DNA of 64,000 nt. Origin: Muricea muricata (taxonomy: Eukaryota > Cnidaria > Anthozoa > Malacalcyonacea > Plexauridae). Under the pieces are notes generated by a model, which was not told the origin of the DNA, made no database searches, and saw only the letters and a list, made by a program, of their open reading frames with translations. The stretch is taken from contig OY979717.1 in assembly GCA_963855995.1 (NCBI GenBank), forward strand, positions 71,571,999 through 71,635,998. Reading direction: 5' to 3'. Both the position numbers and the translations under genes were made by a program. Positions 1-11,575 of this stretch are shown here, one piece after another (position 1 is the first letter of the stretch; each line of letters starts with the position of its first letter).

Positions 1-429
1 CTTCATTGACCATGTTTGGAAAACCAAAGCTGCTGTATATATACTGCTGCAGAAGGAATGATCCTGATTAAATTAAATGCTTCAACCACAATGGATAAAT
101 GCATTGGTCCTGCTCGTATGTTGTTTTCATGTGTTTAACATTGAGTACCTGGAAGTACCAAAAACCAAGAAGCTGCAATGATGCAAAGGACTACGGCGGA
201 GAAGAAGAGAGTGGCAATAAATAAATTCTTGCAAGAACTGGAATGATATTTAACTTAGCTACGTGATAGTCTATCACTGAATGTGCTTACAATAAATTAT
301 GAGTGATCATATAATGACGTGAGCTTTAAAATAATTACACATATTATCCTTGACCTTGTACCCGTGACTAATGTGTTATGTTCGTTAAAATTTTTTTGCT
401 TTATATGTTGCAGTTTTACTGTTGTTGCC
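1..429. other. AT-rich non-coding stretch
   Basis: No open reading frame of note, RNA gene or paired repeat was recognised here. Confidence 0.5.
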
Positions 430-785
430 TGTTGAGCAAAAGAGCACAATTTTGAATTAGAGTAGTTCTCACCCTCATAAAGGAATACTCCAGTTTTAGT
501 ATATTTTCTACTCCCAAATTGGAGTAAGTTCTAAATAAAAGTATTTTTAACTCTCATAGGAATAAAAATTACTCCACTTTTCGGTTATTTTTTACTCCAT
601 ACTAAGAGTAAAGTTTTAAACTAGAGTACTTTTAACTCCTGTAAAGGTAAATTATACTCTATTAGCGGAGTAAAAAGTACTCTAAACACGGAGTTAAAAT
701 CTTGGAGTGAAAAATACTCCCAAAACAGAGTTAACTGGTACCTTTTTTTACTCCCTTTTTGGAGTAGTATCTACTCCTTAAAATT
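430..785. repeat. Degenerate ACTCC/GGAGT low-complexity repeat
   Basis: The pentamers ACTCC and GGAGT (with variants ACTCT, AGAGT) recur roughly every 12-20 bases, embedded in runs of A and T. Because the two words are reverse complements, the tract could form many small hairpins. There is no strict period. It may be an old satellite or an expanded MITE interior. Confidence 0.6.
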
Positions 786-964
786 AACTGTAAGGTATAT
801 ATTGGGTTTGTACAAAAGTATACTTTCTTTTAGAATTTGTGCATAAACAACTTAGAAAGTGCTGCTTTTGTGCTGTTAAAAAGTCTGACTACTGGCAATG
901 AAAAAAATAGATGACCACAAAGATTCTTAGCGGCTTAAGACATCTAAAAACACTTGTTAAGTAA

Positions 965-1177
965 TGCAAGTGTAGAATAATGCACTTCGAAGCGTGAATT
1001 TCAAAGTATAAAGTATACATCAATTGCAACGCATGAAAACTTCGTGACTTTGAGCATCTGTTGAAAAAAAAACTACAAGGTGTTTTTAAAAACGGTTTTC
1101 AGATTTCAAATCAGCGCAATAATCTCTATCAAACCGAGTAAGAGTCTCAAGATCGAAAATTTCGTATCATTAGCACT
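965..1177 (+). repeat. TTAA-type MITE, right end only (family A)
   Basis: The segment ends in CATTAGCACT followed by TTAA at 1178-1181. It matches, in inverted orientation, the segment starting at 3874; both share an interior around TCAGCGCAATAATCT. A weaker copy ends near 8448. The matching left end of this copy was not found. TTAA flanks and purine-starting termini suggest Kolobok- or piggyBac-type mobilisation. Confidence 0.65.
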
Positions 1178-1850
1178 TTAAAAATCAATAGTATCTATGT
1201 ACATGTAACACGTAATTCAGTTGTAATGTAGCTGCTAAGTGTTCATTTTAATTGAACTATCTTTACTTATAATAGTTATACTTATAATACAGTTTTGTTG
1301 GTTTTTGCTGCTACTGTCACCTTCTTTAAGTAAAAGTTTCCTTAAATAAAGTTACTTTCTATTTTACTGTACTGACCAATAAGACAAGCTTGAAAAGTGC
1401 ACTTAGAAGGACAGCTTGCATAACATAGATTGTTTGCCATATTGTGGGGCTGCAATATTCTGGCATGATTTAACAATTACTCGCGGAAGGCATGGAAAGT
1501 GATTGTCGGTAAATATTCACCAAGATGAAGTCGAATTGAGTTAGGATCATAGGTGAAAAATGACAAAAATACGTTTAATATTTCAAAACAAAATCTGCCA
1601 CATTGACAAAATGATAGCTGGCCATTTTGAAAAACGCTTAGGTGATTTTTGTGCGGTTATACTAACATCTAGGGCAACTTATCAGAGAAGAGAATTTTCG
1701 TTTTTCACCTGTATGACTATATATGAAAACACAAAAACTACACGGCCACTGTTTACTCCATGCTAATCACCTGCCAATCAAATAAATATTGCGAGTATTG
1801 TGATTAATGAGGCTGATATTTTAATGAGGTTATATTATAACTAAGTTATA
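1178..1850. other. Non-coding stretch
   Basis: Only a short ORF (1560-1766) with no recognisable motif; no paired repeats were seen. Confidence 0.4.
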
Positions 1851-1854
1851 TTAA

Positions 1855-2626
1855 GGGGGTCCAATAGTAAATAAGTTCGAAATTCATTGATTTTCAAAAA
1901 TTTTACAAAATATTGTTAACGGCGTTCTCTAAACATATCCAAAATTTCAAACGACAAAATGAATTATAAACGGAGAAATTCAGCAAATTCTACACCGTGT
2001 TAAGGTAAAATCATGATTTTACCCAGAGCAAATAATGGTATGCAATTGGTTTACTCTATTGTGTCCTTTTCTATAGCATTGTTCGATTAATGTTATTCTA
2101 ATGCATGCAAAAACTTTAAAGCAGTTTTTCTCAAATTGCCGAAAACCAACAATCGCCATTATTGCATGCGCAATATCTCAAGAACTATGTAAGCTATTAA
2201 CTTCAAACTTTCAGTGTGTGTTCTGCGTTACATTCTCTTGGAGATGAACCAGAATCATAAAAATATTTGCAATAGCATGCAAGTTATGATAGTCAGTATC
2301 ATCTCGATAATATCTAGTTTCAATATTTTGTCCGCAAAAAAATTATTTTTGCCTCAATCCCCATAGTTCTGGTTCATCTCCAAGAGCATGTGATATACTA
2401 TTAAAATAAAGTTATTTTAGATTTTTATCATTCATAGTTGTTGAGATATCATGTTTACAAATATATGGATTTTTCACCATCAGGGAATAGTTAACATGGT
2501 AACTATGGCAATGGTAACTTTGAAAAACTTATTTTTATATTTGTGGTACCATGTCCTAACACCTGACCAAAGATGAACTGCATAGCATTTAAACACACAA
2601 AAATTTTTTTTTACTATTGGACCCCC
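1855..2626. mobile_element. TTAA-flanked non-autonomous DNA element, 772 bp
   Basis: The left end reads GGGGGTCCAATAGTAAA and the right end is its exact reverse complement. Each is bordered by TTAA (1851-1854 and 2627-2630), as expected of a 4-bp target duplication. Inside, a second inverted pair (CTCTTGGAGATGAACCAGAA and its complement, near 2232 and 2370) surrounds about 120 bp. There is no coding capacity. TTAA duplications are known for piggyBac and Kolobok; the G-rich ends favour Kolobok, by inference. Confidence 0.75.
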
Positions 2627-2630
2627 TTAA

Positions 2631-3869
2631 TATCGCGCGAGCCGCCCAGTTTCAGAACGGCCTATGATCGTATGATTGCCCAAAGCGAGTGGTAATAGAG
2701 AGTGCCAAGAAGACACGAGAACAAGGGTAGAAATTGTATCATATGGGAACACTAGTTGTGAGAAAATATTTAAGGGTTTTGGCAGCAGACAAAAATCATG
2801 TTGAAAATGAAAAGATGGCCTGAATAGCCCTAGCTTAGGCTATTATAATATAGTTGGGAAAAGCTGCATCGAGCAAGTACTGAAAATGAAACAAAATCAA
2901 GACCGGATATGTTTATAAGATATCTGCTTGGAGAAAGTCATTTGACAAATTTTGATAAAAGTTAAAAAGGATTCACACAGTCTGGTTAACAGGAAAATAT
3001 AAAAATTCATATAGATCACCAGGCGACAAGATGCTCACTGCACCAAGACTATATGCTCACAAGATGCCGGCACGGGGCGTGAACGGCATGAAAAAGTTAC
3101 TTATTCTCTTTCTGTTCACAGGGTACCGGTACGAAATTATACGATACCGTCAATTTTACACCATCACCAAACAATGCCGGTTTCTAAACGGCATGAGATG
3201 AAATGGTAACGCCTTCGATATCGTGTGAACACCGAAAACGGCACTTTTTGATGCCGCTTTAATTCCCAGCTTTCTAATTACATTCTGTCATTCTTACACT
3301 AAATTCATACACAAATTCAATATTTGAAATAGCGAATTTGCCTCAATATCGTGTGAGGACCGGTATCATGTAAACAATACTAAACAGACGGGAAATTAAA
3401 TTAAGCTTTTTCTGTCGTACCGGCATTGTGTCAACATAGTCTAAGAAACTGTAATTATATATTGTGTAAACTGTGACATTAATTTTTCCACAAAAGCTGA
3501 TGCCATTAACAAAAAGAACATGATCTTGCAGAATTTTTTTGCTTCCCGATCTATGGAAAGAAAACATTTTTCCACCACTGCTTTGTGCTTTATACATATG
3601 TATATACTGTGTATTTAAATGCACACATTTCATTCAATTGCCTGAAAAATGTACATGAAGGCTAGACGGCCTTCCCGAGGACGGCTGAAATGATGAGGAG
3701 TCTAAAAGGTCCTTCAGTCAAAATATTGCTCTTGTTGCAAAATGAAAACTGTAAATGTTATTTGACAATATTTCCCATTTAATATACTTACATGTTGCGA
3801 TCACTTGTTGCTATATTAAAGTTATAAATAGCATTTACATTTTGTGTTTTGTTGATCAACTTTCAAGCT
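2631..3869. other. Non-coding; scattered CCGGTA/TGCCG words
   Basis: From about 3060 to 3440 the words ATGCCG, TACCGG and CCGGCA recur, together with two copies of ATATCGTGTGA. This looks like a decayed repeat element; its ends could not be placed. Confidence 0.35.
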
Positions 3870-3873
3870 TTAA

Positions 3874-4040
3874 AGTGCTAATGACACAAAATTTTCGATT
3901 TCTAGATTTTTACCCGTTTTGATAGATTATAGATTATTGCGCTGATTTCAAATTTTAAAACCGCTTTTAAAAATAGGTTTTTTTCTACAGATCTTCAAAG
4001 TCACGAATTTTGACACTTTGCATGTGAAAATTGAAGTCGA
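3874..4040 (+). repeat. TTAA-type MITE, left end only (family A)
   Basis: TTAA at 3870-3873 is followed by AGTGCTAATGACACAAAATT. For about 160 bp the sequence is the reverse complement of 970-1177. It continues into GTGACGCCATAACCATGACA, which is also partly present near 8265. No right end was found. Confidence 0.65.
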
Positions 4041-5309
4041 GCTGTGACGCCATAACCATGACACAGATCTTTGTCCCGTGTGTTTTGTTTTAACCATATG
4101 GAAAAAATATAGATCTTGTGTTGCTGGCGGCCGAGGCCGTGTTAGCATCGCTAATACACATTGCATACAAGGTACATCTGTGCACGGTTTCCCTTCTGAT
4201 GAAAAAGACCGCATATGAAGGCGGCAGAGCAACAGATTCGTGATTAAAGTACAGACCGAATTTCGAGTCATCTGCGCCTTTGTATTGACGTGTTTGACGC
4301 ACTTTGAAGAGACGAAGAATCTTGGAATCTCTTCTGCAGTAGGTTTGACAAGAAAGCGTGTAGCTGATGCTATTCCGTTAATCAATGTAATGCTTGGCTG
4401 CTACGAGCGTACAGCTGAATTTATATCCTCGCGCGATTGAAGACAGGTAAACAACTACTGAACTACATGCTGTCATTTATTATTATCATATTTATTCATG
4501 TATGTTTCATACCCTGTAAACGTATTTGCATGAAATGCGTGAAACTACTTACCTGTATGTTGTGAATATCTTGAGAAAAGGCTATATGTTTTTTTCTAAT
4601 CCGCATTATTAATAAACTACTGTTCACACTTTACAGATTCTAGAGCAAAAATGAATGTTCTTATGCGAGCAATATTGCAATATTTTGGCTCTATTCAAGC
4701 AAATTGCGTGACTTACCAGTTATTTACCAGTTTTATTTGATTTGATATTTAGTTAAAATAGTACACAATAAGACTTAAAAAAAAATTAGTAGCTATATTG
4801 GTTGTATAATTCAAACTCGAAATATTATTCTATTTAGCACAAGAGCAAGTACAGCTCGCTTAGCTTCTACAGAAGCTTCTGTATTACAAACAGCAACCAG
4901 AAGACAGCCAAAATGCACAAAATGTCCCTCCCGTTGTAAGATGTCTGGTCCTCAGTGACTGACCAAACAAAGTTTCCTCATAATTTTATGACATATCTTT
5001 TCTCCAGTGGCTTTTGTCCAGTGACAATGCTATAACAATTAAATAAAAAATGGTCTATTGATCGTCAGCTGGTCTGCATGTTATCTATATTAACTTACAA
5101 CAGACTATTTTACCATTACCTCTGGTACGTAAATTACCTAAAATGTTTACATGTCTTATGACTAAACCTAATCTCATGCTTATCCTAATCTTGACTTGTA
5201 GTACGTACTACCTAGTTATGTTGTGCAGAATATAACATGATTTGTTGCAGAAATGTGCAGATTGAGTCTGATGCTAAACAAATAAATGATGTACTACAAT
5301 GTTAATTTG
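4041..5309. other. Non-coding, no recognised gene
   Basis: Overlapping short ORFs on both strands at 3948-4440 show no family motif. The rest is AT-rich without paired repeats. Confidence 0.4.
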
Positions 5310-5313
5310 TTAA

Positions 5314-5790
5314 AGTGCCCATGACGCCAAAATTTTTATTACATGATGTGAAAGAGTATTTAAAACTGTAATACAAATTCTTTTAAACTTTTGCCCTGCA
5401 ACGTTTTGTTGATGAGATAGTTCAGTTTGAATTTTTTGTTTTGGATGCTAACTTACGTCACACTTTGCATAATGAGTTGTTGTTGAATACCAGTTATCTA
5501 TGTCTTCAATGAGCAAAATTCTCGTAATATTGAAAGAATATGTAGATTAAGGACAAACATAAGCATCTCATTAATGTTGCACGTCGTCTCTTTATAGGAA
5601 AACAACTTTATAATCTACTTTCTAATGCCTCATTATGCAAAGTATGATGTAGTTAGCCGACAAAACAAAAAATTCAAACTGAAATATCTCATCAACAAAA
5701 CGTTGCAGCGGAAAAGTACAAAAGAACTTCTACTACAGTTTTAAGTACTCTTTCTCATTATGCAATTAAAATTTTCGTGTCATAGGCACT
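5314..5790. mobile_element. TTAA-flanked foldback MITE, 477 bp
   Basis: Terminal inverted repeats of about 165 bp (5314-5480 and 5625-5790) start with AGTGCCCATGACGCC on the left and AGTGCCTATGACACG on the right read inward. Each is flanked by TTAA (5310-5313, 5791-5794). The arms share blocks such as CATTATGCAAAGT and ACGTTTTGTTGATGAGAT. The ends resemble family A (AGTGCTAATGACAC), so the two are probably related. No ORF. Confidence 0.85.
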
Positions 5791-6276
5791 TTAAAATGTA
5801 TTAGCCCTCATATGTGCCGGTTTGTATTCTTATCAGCATGTATTGATATTTGCTTCCTTTAGAATGGTAGATGCAAGCTGGTAATGGTCTTGTATTGCCC
5901 CATTATTCCACACATCAACATGATGAGCCATCTAAATGCAATTGTCCTTAGTTATTTATAAAAAGATATCGCATCAAAATGATGTTTAGCCCACTTTTTT
6001 GTCTTTAAAAAATTGGCTTGCGCCAAAAACTGTAGCATTTAACCATTGCTAAAAAACCTCTATGCTTTGTGAAGCAATTTGATTTAGCACCATCGCAAAA
6101 CATCAAAGTGACAGCAGGTAACATTTTCTTGCAATTGACATTTGCACCTGAATTGAACACCACATTTTTTAATTATTGGACTCGACAAGTACGACCAGGT
6201 ATATATCAAACAAAATGGCTGTAAATTGTTTCAAATGCTGTATGTTGCCAAATGTAAATAATATAAATGCATTAAT

Positions 6277-7069
6277 ACAATTGCCAAGGTTTCAAAAGGA
6301 ATCGGTTTGATAAGAAGAATGAAATCTTACGTTCCAAAATATACTTTAATGGATGTCTACAATGCCCTAATAATGCCCTATTTTGATTATTGTAGCCTTG
6401 TCTGGGATACATACAGCAATTATTTGATTGAAAATTTGCAAAAATTACAGAACAGGGCTGCAAGGGTCATTTCAGGCAAAACGTATGAGATTATATCACG
6501 TGAAATTTTATCAGATCTTGGTTGGCAACCACTGGAAAAAAGAATGAAATTTAAAAAGGCAGCGTTTATGTCATAGAAATAATAGATATAGAATGCGTGC
6601 TTGGTAACCTAGCCGGTACCCAAATTGAAAAAAAAATTGCCCTTATAAATCCGCCATGTTGGATTTGTCCGAGCAGCGGTCTATGCGAATTACAGTGGGG
6701 CGAGTTTAATTTGCCCTTATAAATCGGCCATTTTGAATTTTAATGTGGCGTCATTTGTTTACCTGAAAATAGATAGGAGCGCGCATTCTATATCTTTTAT
6801 TTCTATGGTTTATGTATGATATACAACACAATATTTTTAGTAAGCCTATGAAAGATATGTTTGAAATAAGTAATAATGAATTTCATAATTTGCGCAGTAA
6901 CGCTGTTCACTTTCATATCCCTAAGCCTAAGCCTAAAACTAACTTTATGAAAAAAAGTATCAGCTACTCGGGGGCTTTACTATGGAACAACTTGCCAACA
7001 GCAGCAAAGCAACAGGGGATAACAATCAATAAATTTAAAAATATTTTTGGTAGTCAGTACAGTTTTTAA
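6277..7069 (+). pseudogene. L2/CR1-like LINE, C-terminal end of ORF2
   Basis: This is the region downstream of the reverse transcriptase core in L2/CR1-like ORF2 proteins. Telltale stretches are YNALIMPYFDYCSLVW, LQKLQNRAARVI, LGWQPLEKR, and, after an insertion, FHIPKPKPKTNFMKKS and LWNNLPTA. The catalytic RT core is absent, so this is a 5'-truncated copy. A 236-bp MITE (6572-6807) splits the frame; outside it the reading frame is open to the stop at 7069. The 3' UTR follows to about 7250, with ACGGCCCCTTGAAAA and a tail of AATAATAATT type. The same 3' end occurs near 16160-16250, so this copy and the 10.6-16.3 kb LINE are one family. Confidence 0.85.
6572..6807. mobile_element. P-superfamily-like MITE with 8-bp TSD
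   Basis: The terminal inverted repeats are CATAGAAATAATAGATATAG (left) and its near-exact complement ending TTTATTTCTATG (right). The 8-bp duplication GTTTATGT lies at 6564-6571 and 6808-6815. P elements make 8-bp duplications and have CAT-starting ends; the P element at 38154 also begins CATAG. Removing the MITE and one duplication gives an uninterrupted LINE frame across the site, so it landed after that LINE copy. No coding capacity. Confidence 0.85.
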
Positions 7070-7260
7070 TCCTGTTACAACTTTTGTTATTATTATTTTG
7101 TGTGTACTTAGTGTTTAAAGTAAGTATGTGGAAGTGTAATATAGGTTTTTAATATTTTGTTTAAACGGCCCCTTGAAAATCAGTTTTTTATGCTGAAGGG
7201 TTACCGTTTTTAAAAAAGTTTAAATAATATCAATAATAATTAAATTATCAGTACTAGATG
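7070..7260 (+). mobile_element. LINE 3' UTR and tail (same family as 10.6-16.3 kb)
   Basis: The tract ACGGCCCCTTG, a short spacer, GGGTTACCGTTTT and a terminal AAT/AATA-rich microsatellite match the end of the LINE at 16155-16250. It marks the 3' boundary of the fragment at 6277. Confidence 0.75.
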
Positions 7261-7539
7261 ATTTTCATTCGCACGCCAAAACATCCAATAAGTATATGTA
7301 TTATTAAAATACAGTTACGGGTGCTACATTTTATATACAGCCATATGAAGATCATTTCTCTTTTGCGTATTATTAAATCGTAACACATCTTACAGGTCAT
7401 TTAGCGGAATTCTAACGTCACTTCGCATCTCGAAAGTCAAAGGAGAAGCCCACCTTCGTCGTTTTGTTGTACTTCGACATCGCGAGGCCGAGCAGGAGGT
7501 TTGCTCTCACAACGCGTAATCCGAGTCTTTATCGTTTCC

Positions 7540-8148
7540 TTCGCTTCCAACCTTATTTTGATTATTGTTGTGAGGTTTAGGATACACTTGGAAAAGGTCT
7601 CAGTGAAAGATTACAAAAATTGCAGAGTAGAGCGGCAAGACTGATCATGAATTTAAAAATGAACATGGTCATTCTGTCCTAGCTCGTAACTCTTTTGGTT
7701 GGGAATTGTTAGAAAAACGCAGAGTTGAAATGAAAACTAGAATTATGTACAAGACTGTCAATAAGCTATAGTAGACTGTGTGATCTGTTTCAAAACGTCC
7801 ACAAAATTAATGATTATAATTTAAGAGGCTCTTCTACAAGAGTTTATATCCCAGTGCCAAAAACAGAATTCCTAAAACAAAGTTTCTGTTATGATGGAGC
7901 TAAAATTTGGAACCAGTTACCTGCTGAAATAAGAAATTCGGCATCGTTGCCCTCGTTTTGCCGTAAGCTTTCTTCCTCGACCTTTGATCTCTCTTAGTTT
8001 TAGTGTGTATTATATTAATTATTTATTTCATTTGTAATATTTTAGTAAGTAGTATAGTTTAATAGTAGTTATCACACCTCTTTTGTAAATCAGCTTTTGC
8101 TGAAAATCAGCTAGTGTGTTTAAATAAAGTCGATCATCATCATCATCA
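7540..8148 (+). pseudogene. Second LINE family, ORF2 C-terminus and 3' tail
   Basis: With frame changes the + strand reads PYFDYCCEV, LSERLQKLQSRAARLI, NSFGWELLEKRRVEMKTR and then GAKIWNQLPAEIRNS. These are the post-RT signature segments of a CR1/L2-like LINE. Differences in sequence and in the 3' UTR (ends in ATCATCATCATC at about 8132-8148) show it is not the family at 6277. Several frameshifts and a stop make it a dead, 5'-truncated copy. Confidence 0.75.
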
Positions 8149-8224
8149 ATTATCAGAAGAGGTTTCCCCATAATCAGTCATTTCTCGTGTTTAAGACTAA
8201 AAAATCAGCTTAATGTAAGCCCGA

Positions 8225-8448
8225 GCACTGGTCTAAACCATAGTGTAAACAAGCACAGCCTGGCGTGTGTCATGGTTATGATGTGAAAAGACAATTTACA
8301 TTTTTCGCATCTACTACCCGTTTTCAAACGTAAAATTACTTTTACTTTGAATTAAAAGGAAAAAATGGTGTCAAAATGATCAGGAAAGATTGAATTTTTT
8401 ATTTTAAAAAAATCTTAACATCGAAAATTTCGTGTAATTACCACTTTT
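8225..8448 (+). repeat. Diverged family A MITE remnant
   Basis: The segment from CATGGTTATG (near 8268) to ATCGAAAATTTCGTGTAATTA (near 8437) parallels the reverse complement of 3874-4070. The terminal TTAA is degraded to a T-run. Confidence 0.45.
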
Positions 8449-8563
8449 TTGAGCGTTTTTATGCACGAAATCGCTTAACTTTGCTGGAAATCGCATCGCC
8501 TTGCCCAATTTCGACTTTTGTGCGATTTCGCGCCATTTTGTGCGAATCTATTGCGCGTACAAT

Positions 8564-9244
8564 ATGGCGCACGGACGTGCACTGGAGAGCTCCCTATTAA
8601 TTGAGGATCATTTTAGTTTTCCTGAAAGTATGCCAGAAAAAAGCATATTGACAACATCTACACCTTTTAAATTTTCAAATCTTATTTTAAAAGATAATGA
8701 ATTTGCCTGGAAAGGCTCGCTTAAGAGTCTGAAATTGTTCGTTCAATCGGACTTGAACATCGAAGGACAGTGGTTATCTCTTGGTGGCGAAGTGAAGGAA
8801 TTCGCTAGTAAAAACTATACAATGAAATGGTATGGGAAAAAAAAGCAAAAACTTGTGATAATTCGAGACGATGTTGATGAAAGTCTTCGAGAGAAGCTCG
8901 ATAAATTTGCCACGTTGAATAAAGTCAATGACCATGATGGTGAACAATATGAACAATATGCGGAAGCCGAAGGAGATCTAAACTTGGGCGAAGTTACTGA
9001 GAAATCATTGTCGGACGATGATACACATCAGCCTAACCATAGTAATACGCAAAATGAAGAAGATAAAGACCTGTCGTTTGCTGAAAACGGACATAAATTC
9101 AGAAATTCAGAATGCCAGTGTAATGTCCTTTCAATACAACTGAAGCGTATCGAAGATGATCTTCAGCAACTTAAATGTGTATTGGTTGATACTATGATAA
9201 GGCTAGGCGTCTTGCAATTCGACTGTTATGATTTTGGTGCGTAA
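8564..9244 (+). CDS. LINE ORF1-like protein, N-terminal part (227 aa)
   Basis: The start is the ATG giving MAHGRALESS; the reading frame is open further upstream but begins there naturally. The protein has a compact N-terminal domain containing QWLSLGGEVKEF and MKWYGKKKQKLVI. A similar domain occurs at the N-terminus of ORF1 in cnidarian L2/CR1-like LINEs (recall from family knowledge, not searched). An acidic, low-complexity middle (EDKDLSFAE) follows, then a C-terminal coiled-coil-like segment, LSIQLKRIEDDLQQLKC. It ends at a TAA. The next part of such an ORF1 (coiled coil plus esterase) appears at 10652, in the same orientation. I infer that 9245-10650 is an insertion into one element, or that two copies lie next to each other. 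Confidence 0.6.
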   Translation: MAHGRALESSLLIEDHFSFPESMPEKSILTTSTPFKFSNLILKDNEFAWKGSLKSLKLFVQSDLNIEGQWLSLGGEVKEFASKNYTMKWYGKKKQKLVIIRDDVDESLREKLDKFATLNKVNDHDGEQYEQYAEAEGDLNLGEVTEKSLSDDDTHQPNHSNTQNEEDKDLSFAENGHKFRNSECQCNVLSIQLKRIEDDLQQLKCVLVDTMIRLGVLQFDCYDFGA

Positions 9245-9459
9245 ACTGGTGCTTGCTTGTAAGCTTGTTACCATAGTTATATCATATTACTTCTTCCGTA
9301 TATATCTGCATGGATTTAAAAGTGTTTCAGAGAATGTTTTCTCTCAACTACAGCTAAGTTTCTAAGTTTAGCTTGCACCAGTGCGCGTTCATTCATCACA
9401 AGCAGTCATTTGGACTTAAATTATCCAGTTTTTTAATAGCAGCGGGTATTGCCGGCTTG

Positions 9460-9850
9460 ATGGTGAACTGACGCAGGGGTAAGGTTCACAATTTAGCTGA
9501 CGATGCTTATTACGCCGAAACTGGTTATTACGCACTTATTCGCCGCAAATGGTTATATTCATGAACTGACACAGGAGTAAGGTTTACATTTCAGCGATGA
9601 CATTTAGTTCGCTAGAAACTGAAGGTATTTTGTCGCGCTTGGGACACTTACTTTATATTCGTCATCGTTTGGATATTGAACTGACACAGGGTAAGGTTCA
9701 CTATTCAGCTGATGATGTCGACGCTTTTAGTTGGCTATTGGTAACTTATAGCACTGCTATTATACAAACCAGTAAAGGTGCATAGAATTCACTTAAAATT
9801 GGCATTGCAATTAAGCTGACATAGATTGAGGTTTTCGTAACGTGACATTT
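9460..9850 (+). repeat. Diverged tandem repeat, unit about 100-115 bp
   Basis: The block TGAACTGACRCAGGRGTAAG with a following GGTTYACAWTTYAGC occurs at about 9466, 9564 and 9677, with a weaker fourth copy near 9814. Spacing is about 98, 113 and 135 bp. An ORF across it (9597-9785) is not credible as a gene. Confidence 0.6.
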
Positions 9851-10651
9851 GTACTGCTCTATGTTTGGTTACTTCACCAATCAAATAATTAAATAATCAA
9901 TGAGTTTGGATGCTGGGATGGTCAGCTTTGTTTCTCGTGTTACCAGCGCTCCAATCGAGAAGTTGTAATATAGAAGCTTTGTGGGGAAGCTGGTGGTTAA
10001 CTGTCTTAGCCCCATTCAGGTTTCCTGTATTTCACGTTTTCCCTGGCCTCCCTGACTATCCAGCTGTAGTATAAGCGATGGTAATACTGCATGGTCAAGT
10101 CTGTCTTCCATATGATTACAGTTATTGTGAGAGTACGATTGTTCGTCTCTGGGGAATACACATGCATTTAGTATATTTGGGGGGGGGGGGGGCAAAGTGG
10201 TCCCAATTGTGAACTTAAGGCCTATCGATTCAGGTTATTTATTGTAAATATAATAATTGATCGAATCGTTGGAACTGAACTCAGGGATTATCACCCTTTG
10301 GTCAGCTAAAGTTGAAGTGGAATCTCACCTATCTGGCATAGCCCTACTCGCGACCATCGGCAAGCGGCTTGTCGTGTTGGGGTGGGGTGTGTCTCCTTTA
10401 TCCCAAGGAGACTTGTGGCGTTAGTGATACCCCACCTTTTCTGTGCTAAATGTTATATAGTTATTAATTAATAATTTTGCTTGTTAATTATTAAAAATGG
10501 ATTAAAACAATAAAGCGGCTATGTGGGCACATAGCCATAATTATGCCATAAAGGCTTTGACTGGTCTTGTATTACTCGGCAGCACAGAAAACCGAGCTCA
10601 ACGCGACTAACAGTTTGCCGATGGTCGTTTAATATATGCGGGGGGGGGGGC
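9851..10651. other. Non-coding insert between LINE ORF1 halves, with G-runs
   Basis: It holds poly-G runs at about 10179-10192 and 10639-10649, and a perfect small hairpin, GCTATGTGGGCACATAGC, near 10518. No gene was recognised. It may be LINE 5' UTR or inserted repeat DNA. Confidence 0.4.
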
Positions 10652-11575
10652 GATAAAATAATTATTGATCTCAAAACGAAGATTGTGAACTTAGAGCAAG
10701 AAAAAGTCAATCTCACTACGGCTCTAACACTACAACATGACTATCAAGTCTGTCTTAATTTAAAAAAACAGAATAATAACTCAACGGAATCGCCTAACAA
10801 TCAACAAATCGCACAGAAAAATAGCAAACGAAAGCAAAATAAAGAAGTAAAATCATCAAATAGCAATTTATTTAACGCAGGAAATCGGTTTCAAGCTTTA
10901 AGCGATCTCTCAGATAATCAGACACAAACTGAGACTACAGCCAAAAATTGTCATAAGGACAATGACGGAAAAAATATGAATGACCAGAGTGTATGTACGG
11001 TTGAGATCCAAAATAGACAACAAAATTCCAAATATGAACATAGACATAACCATAAAATTGGTTCGGGCGTCATTGTTATTGCTGATTCATTAATAAAAAA
11101 CATTCAACCAAGAAAGCTAACAAAGAAAAAGGTACATAAGTACACATTCCCAGGAAAAACCGTAGATGAAATTGAAGATGAGATCAACCTTGACAGCCAT
11201 AAAACAATACCATCCCATGTCATTATACACGCTGGGACAAATAAGCTACCTACGGAATCTCCCACAGTATGTGCGAGTAAGATTGAGAGAGTTGCTGCTA
11301 AAGTAAAAAATCAGTTTCCTTATTAGAAAATTGGTCTATCTGGACTAACAGTGCGTCATGACATTGATGTCTCAAAAAAGATTGAAGATGTCAACAAAGA
11401 AATTGGACTCATTTGTACGAAACTGAACATTTCATTTATTGATAATTCAACTATAGATGATACATGTCTAAATAAGAGCAAGCTCAATCTCAATGCAAAA
11501 GGTTCAGCCATCCTAGCCGTTCATTTCATCACTTTTCTCAGCAAAGATCGTGCATCACTTACACCTAGGAACTAA
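10652..11575 (+). pseudogene. L2/CR1-like LINE ORF1 with GDSL/SGNH esterase domain
   Basis: The frame begins with a coiled-coil-like segment (LKTKIVNLEQEKVNL), then an Asn/Gln/Lys-rich linker. A GDSL-type esterase domain follows: GVIVIADSLIKNI (degenerate GDS block I), a TFPGKTVDEI block, IHAGTNKLPTE (GxND-like block, here GTNK) and LNLNAKGSAILA. Such esterase ORF1 proteins are known from L2 and CR1 LINEs, where they bind the element RNA. A TAG stop in frame at 11324-11326 interrupts the domain; the same frame continues to 11575. The catalytic Ser of the IADS block is kept, but the Gly before Asp is Ala. This is the upstream gene of the ORF2 fragments at 11802 and 14905. Confidence 0.8.

Noticed and set aside
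3948..4440. Three overlapping ORFs on both strands
   Set aside because: No family motif, no codon pattern favouring any one of them, and part lies in a MITE end.
10300..10460. Possible small RNA or tRNA-like gene between the LINE ORF1 halves
   Set aside because: No cloverleaf, A/B box pair or snRNA motif could be supported.
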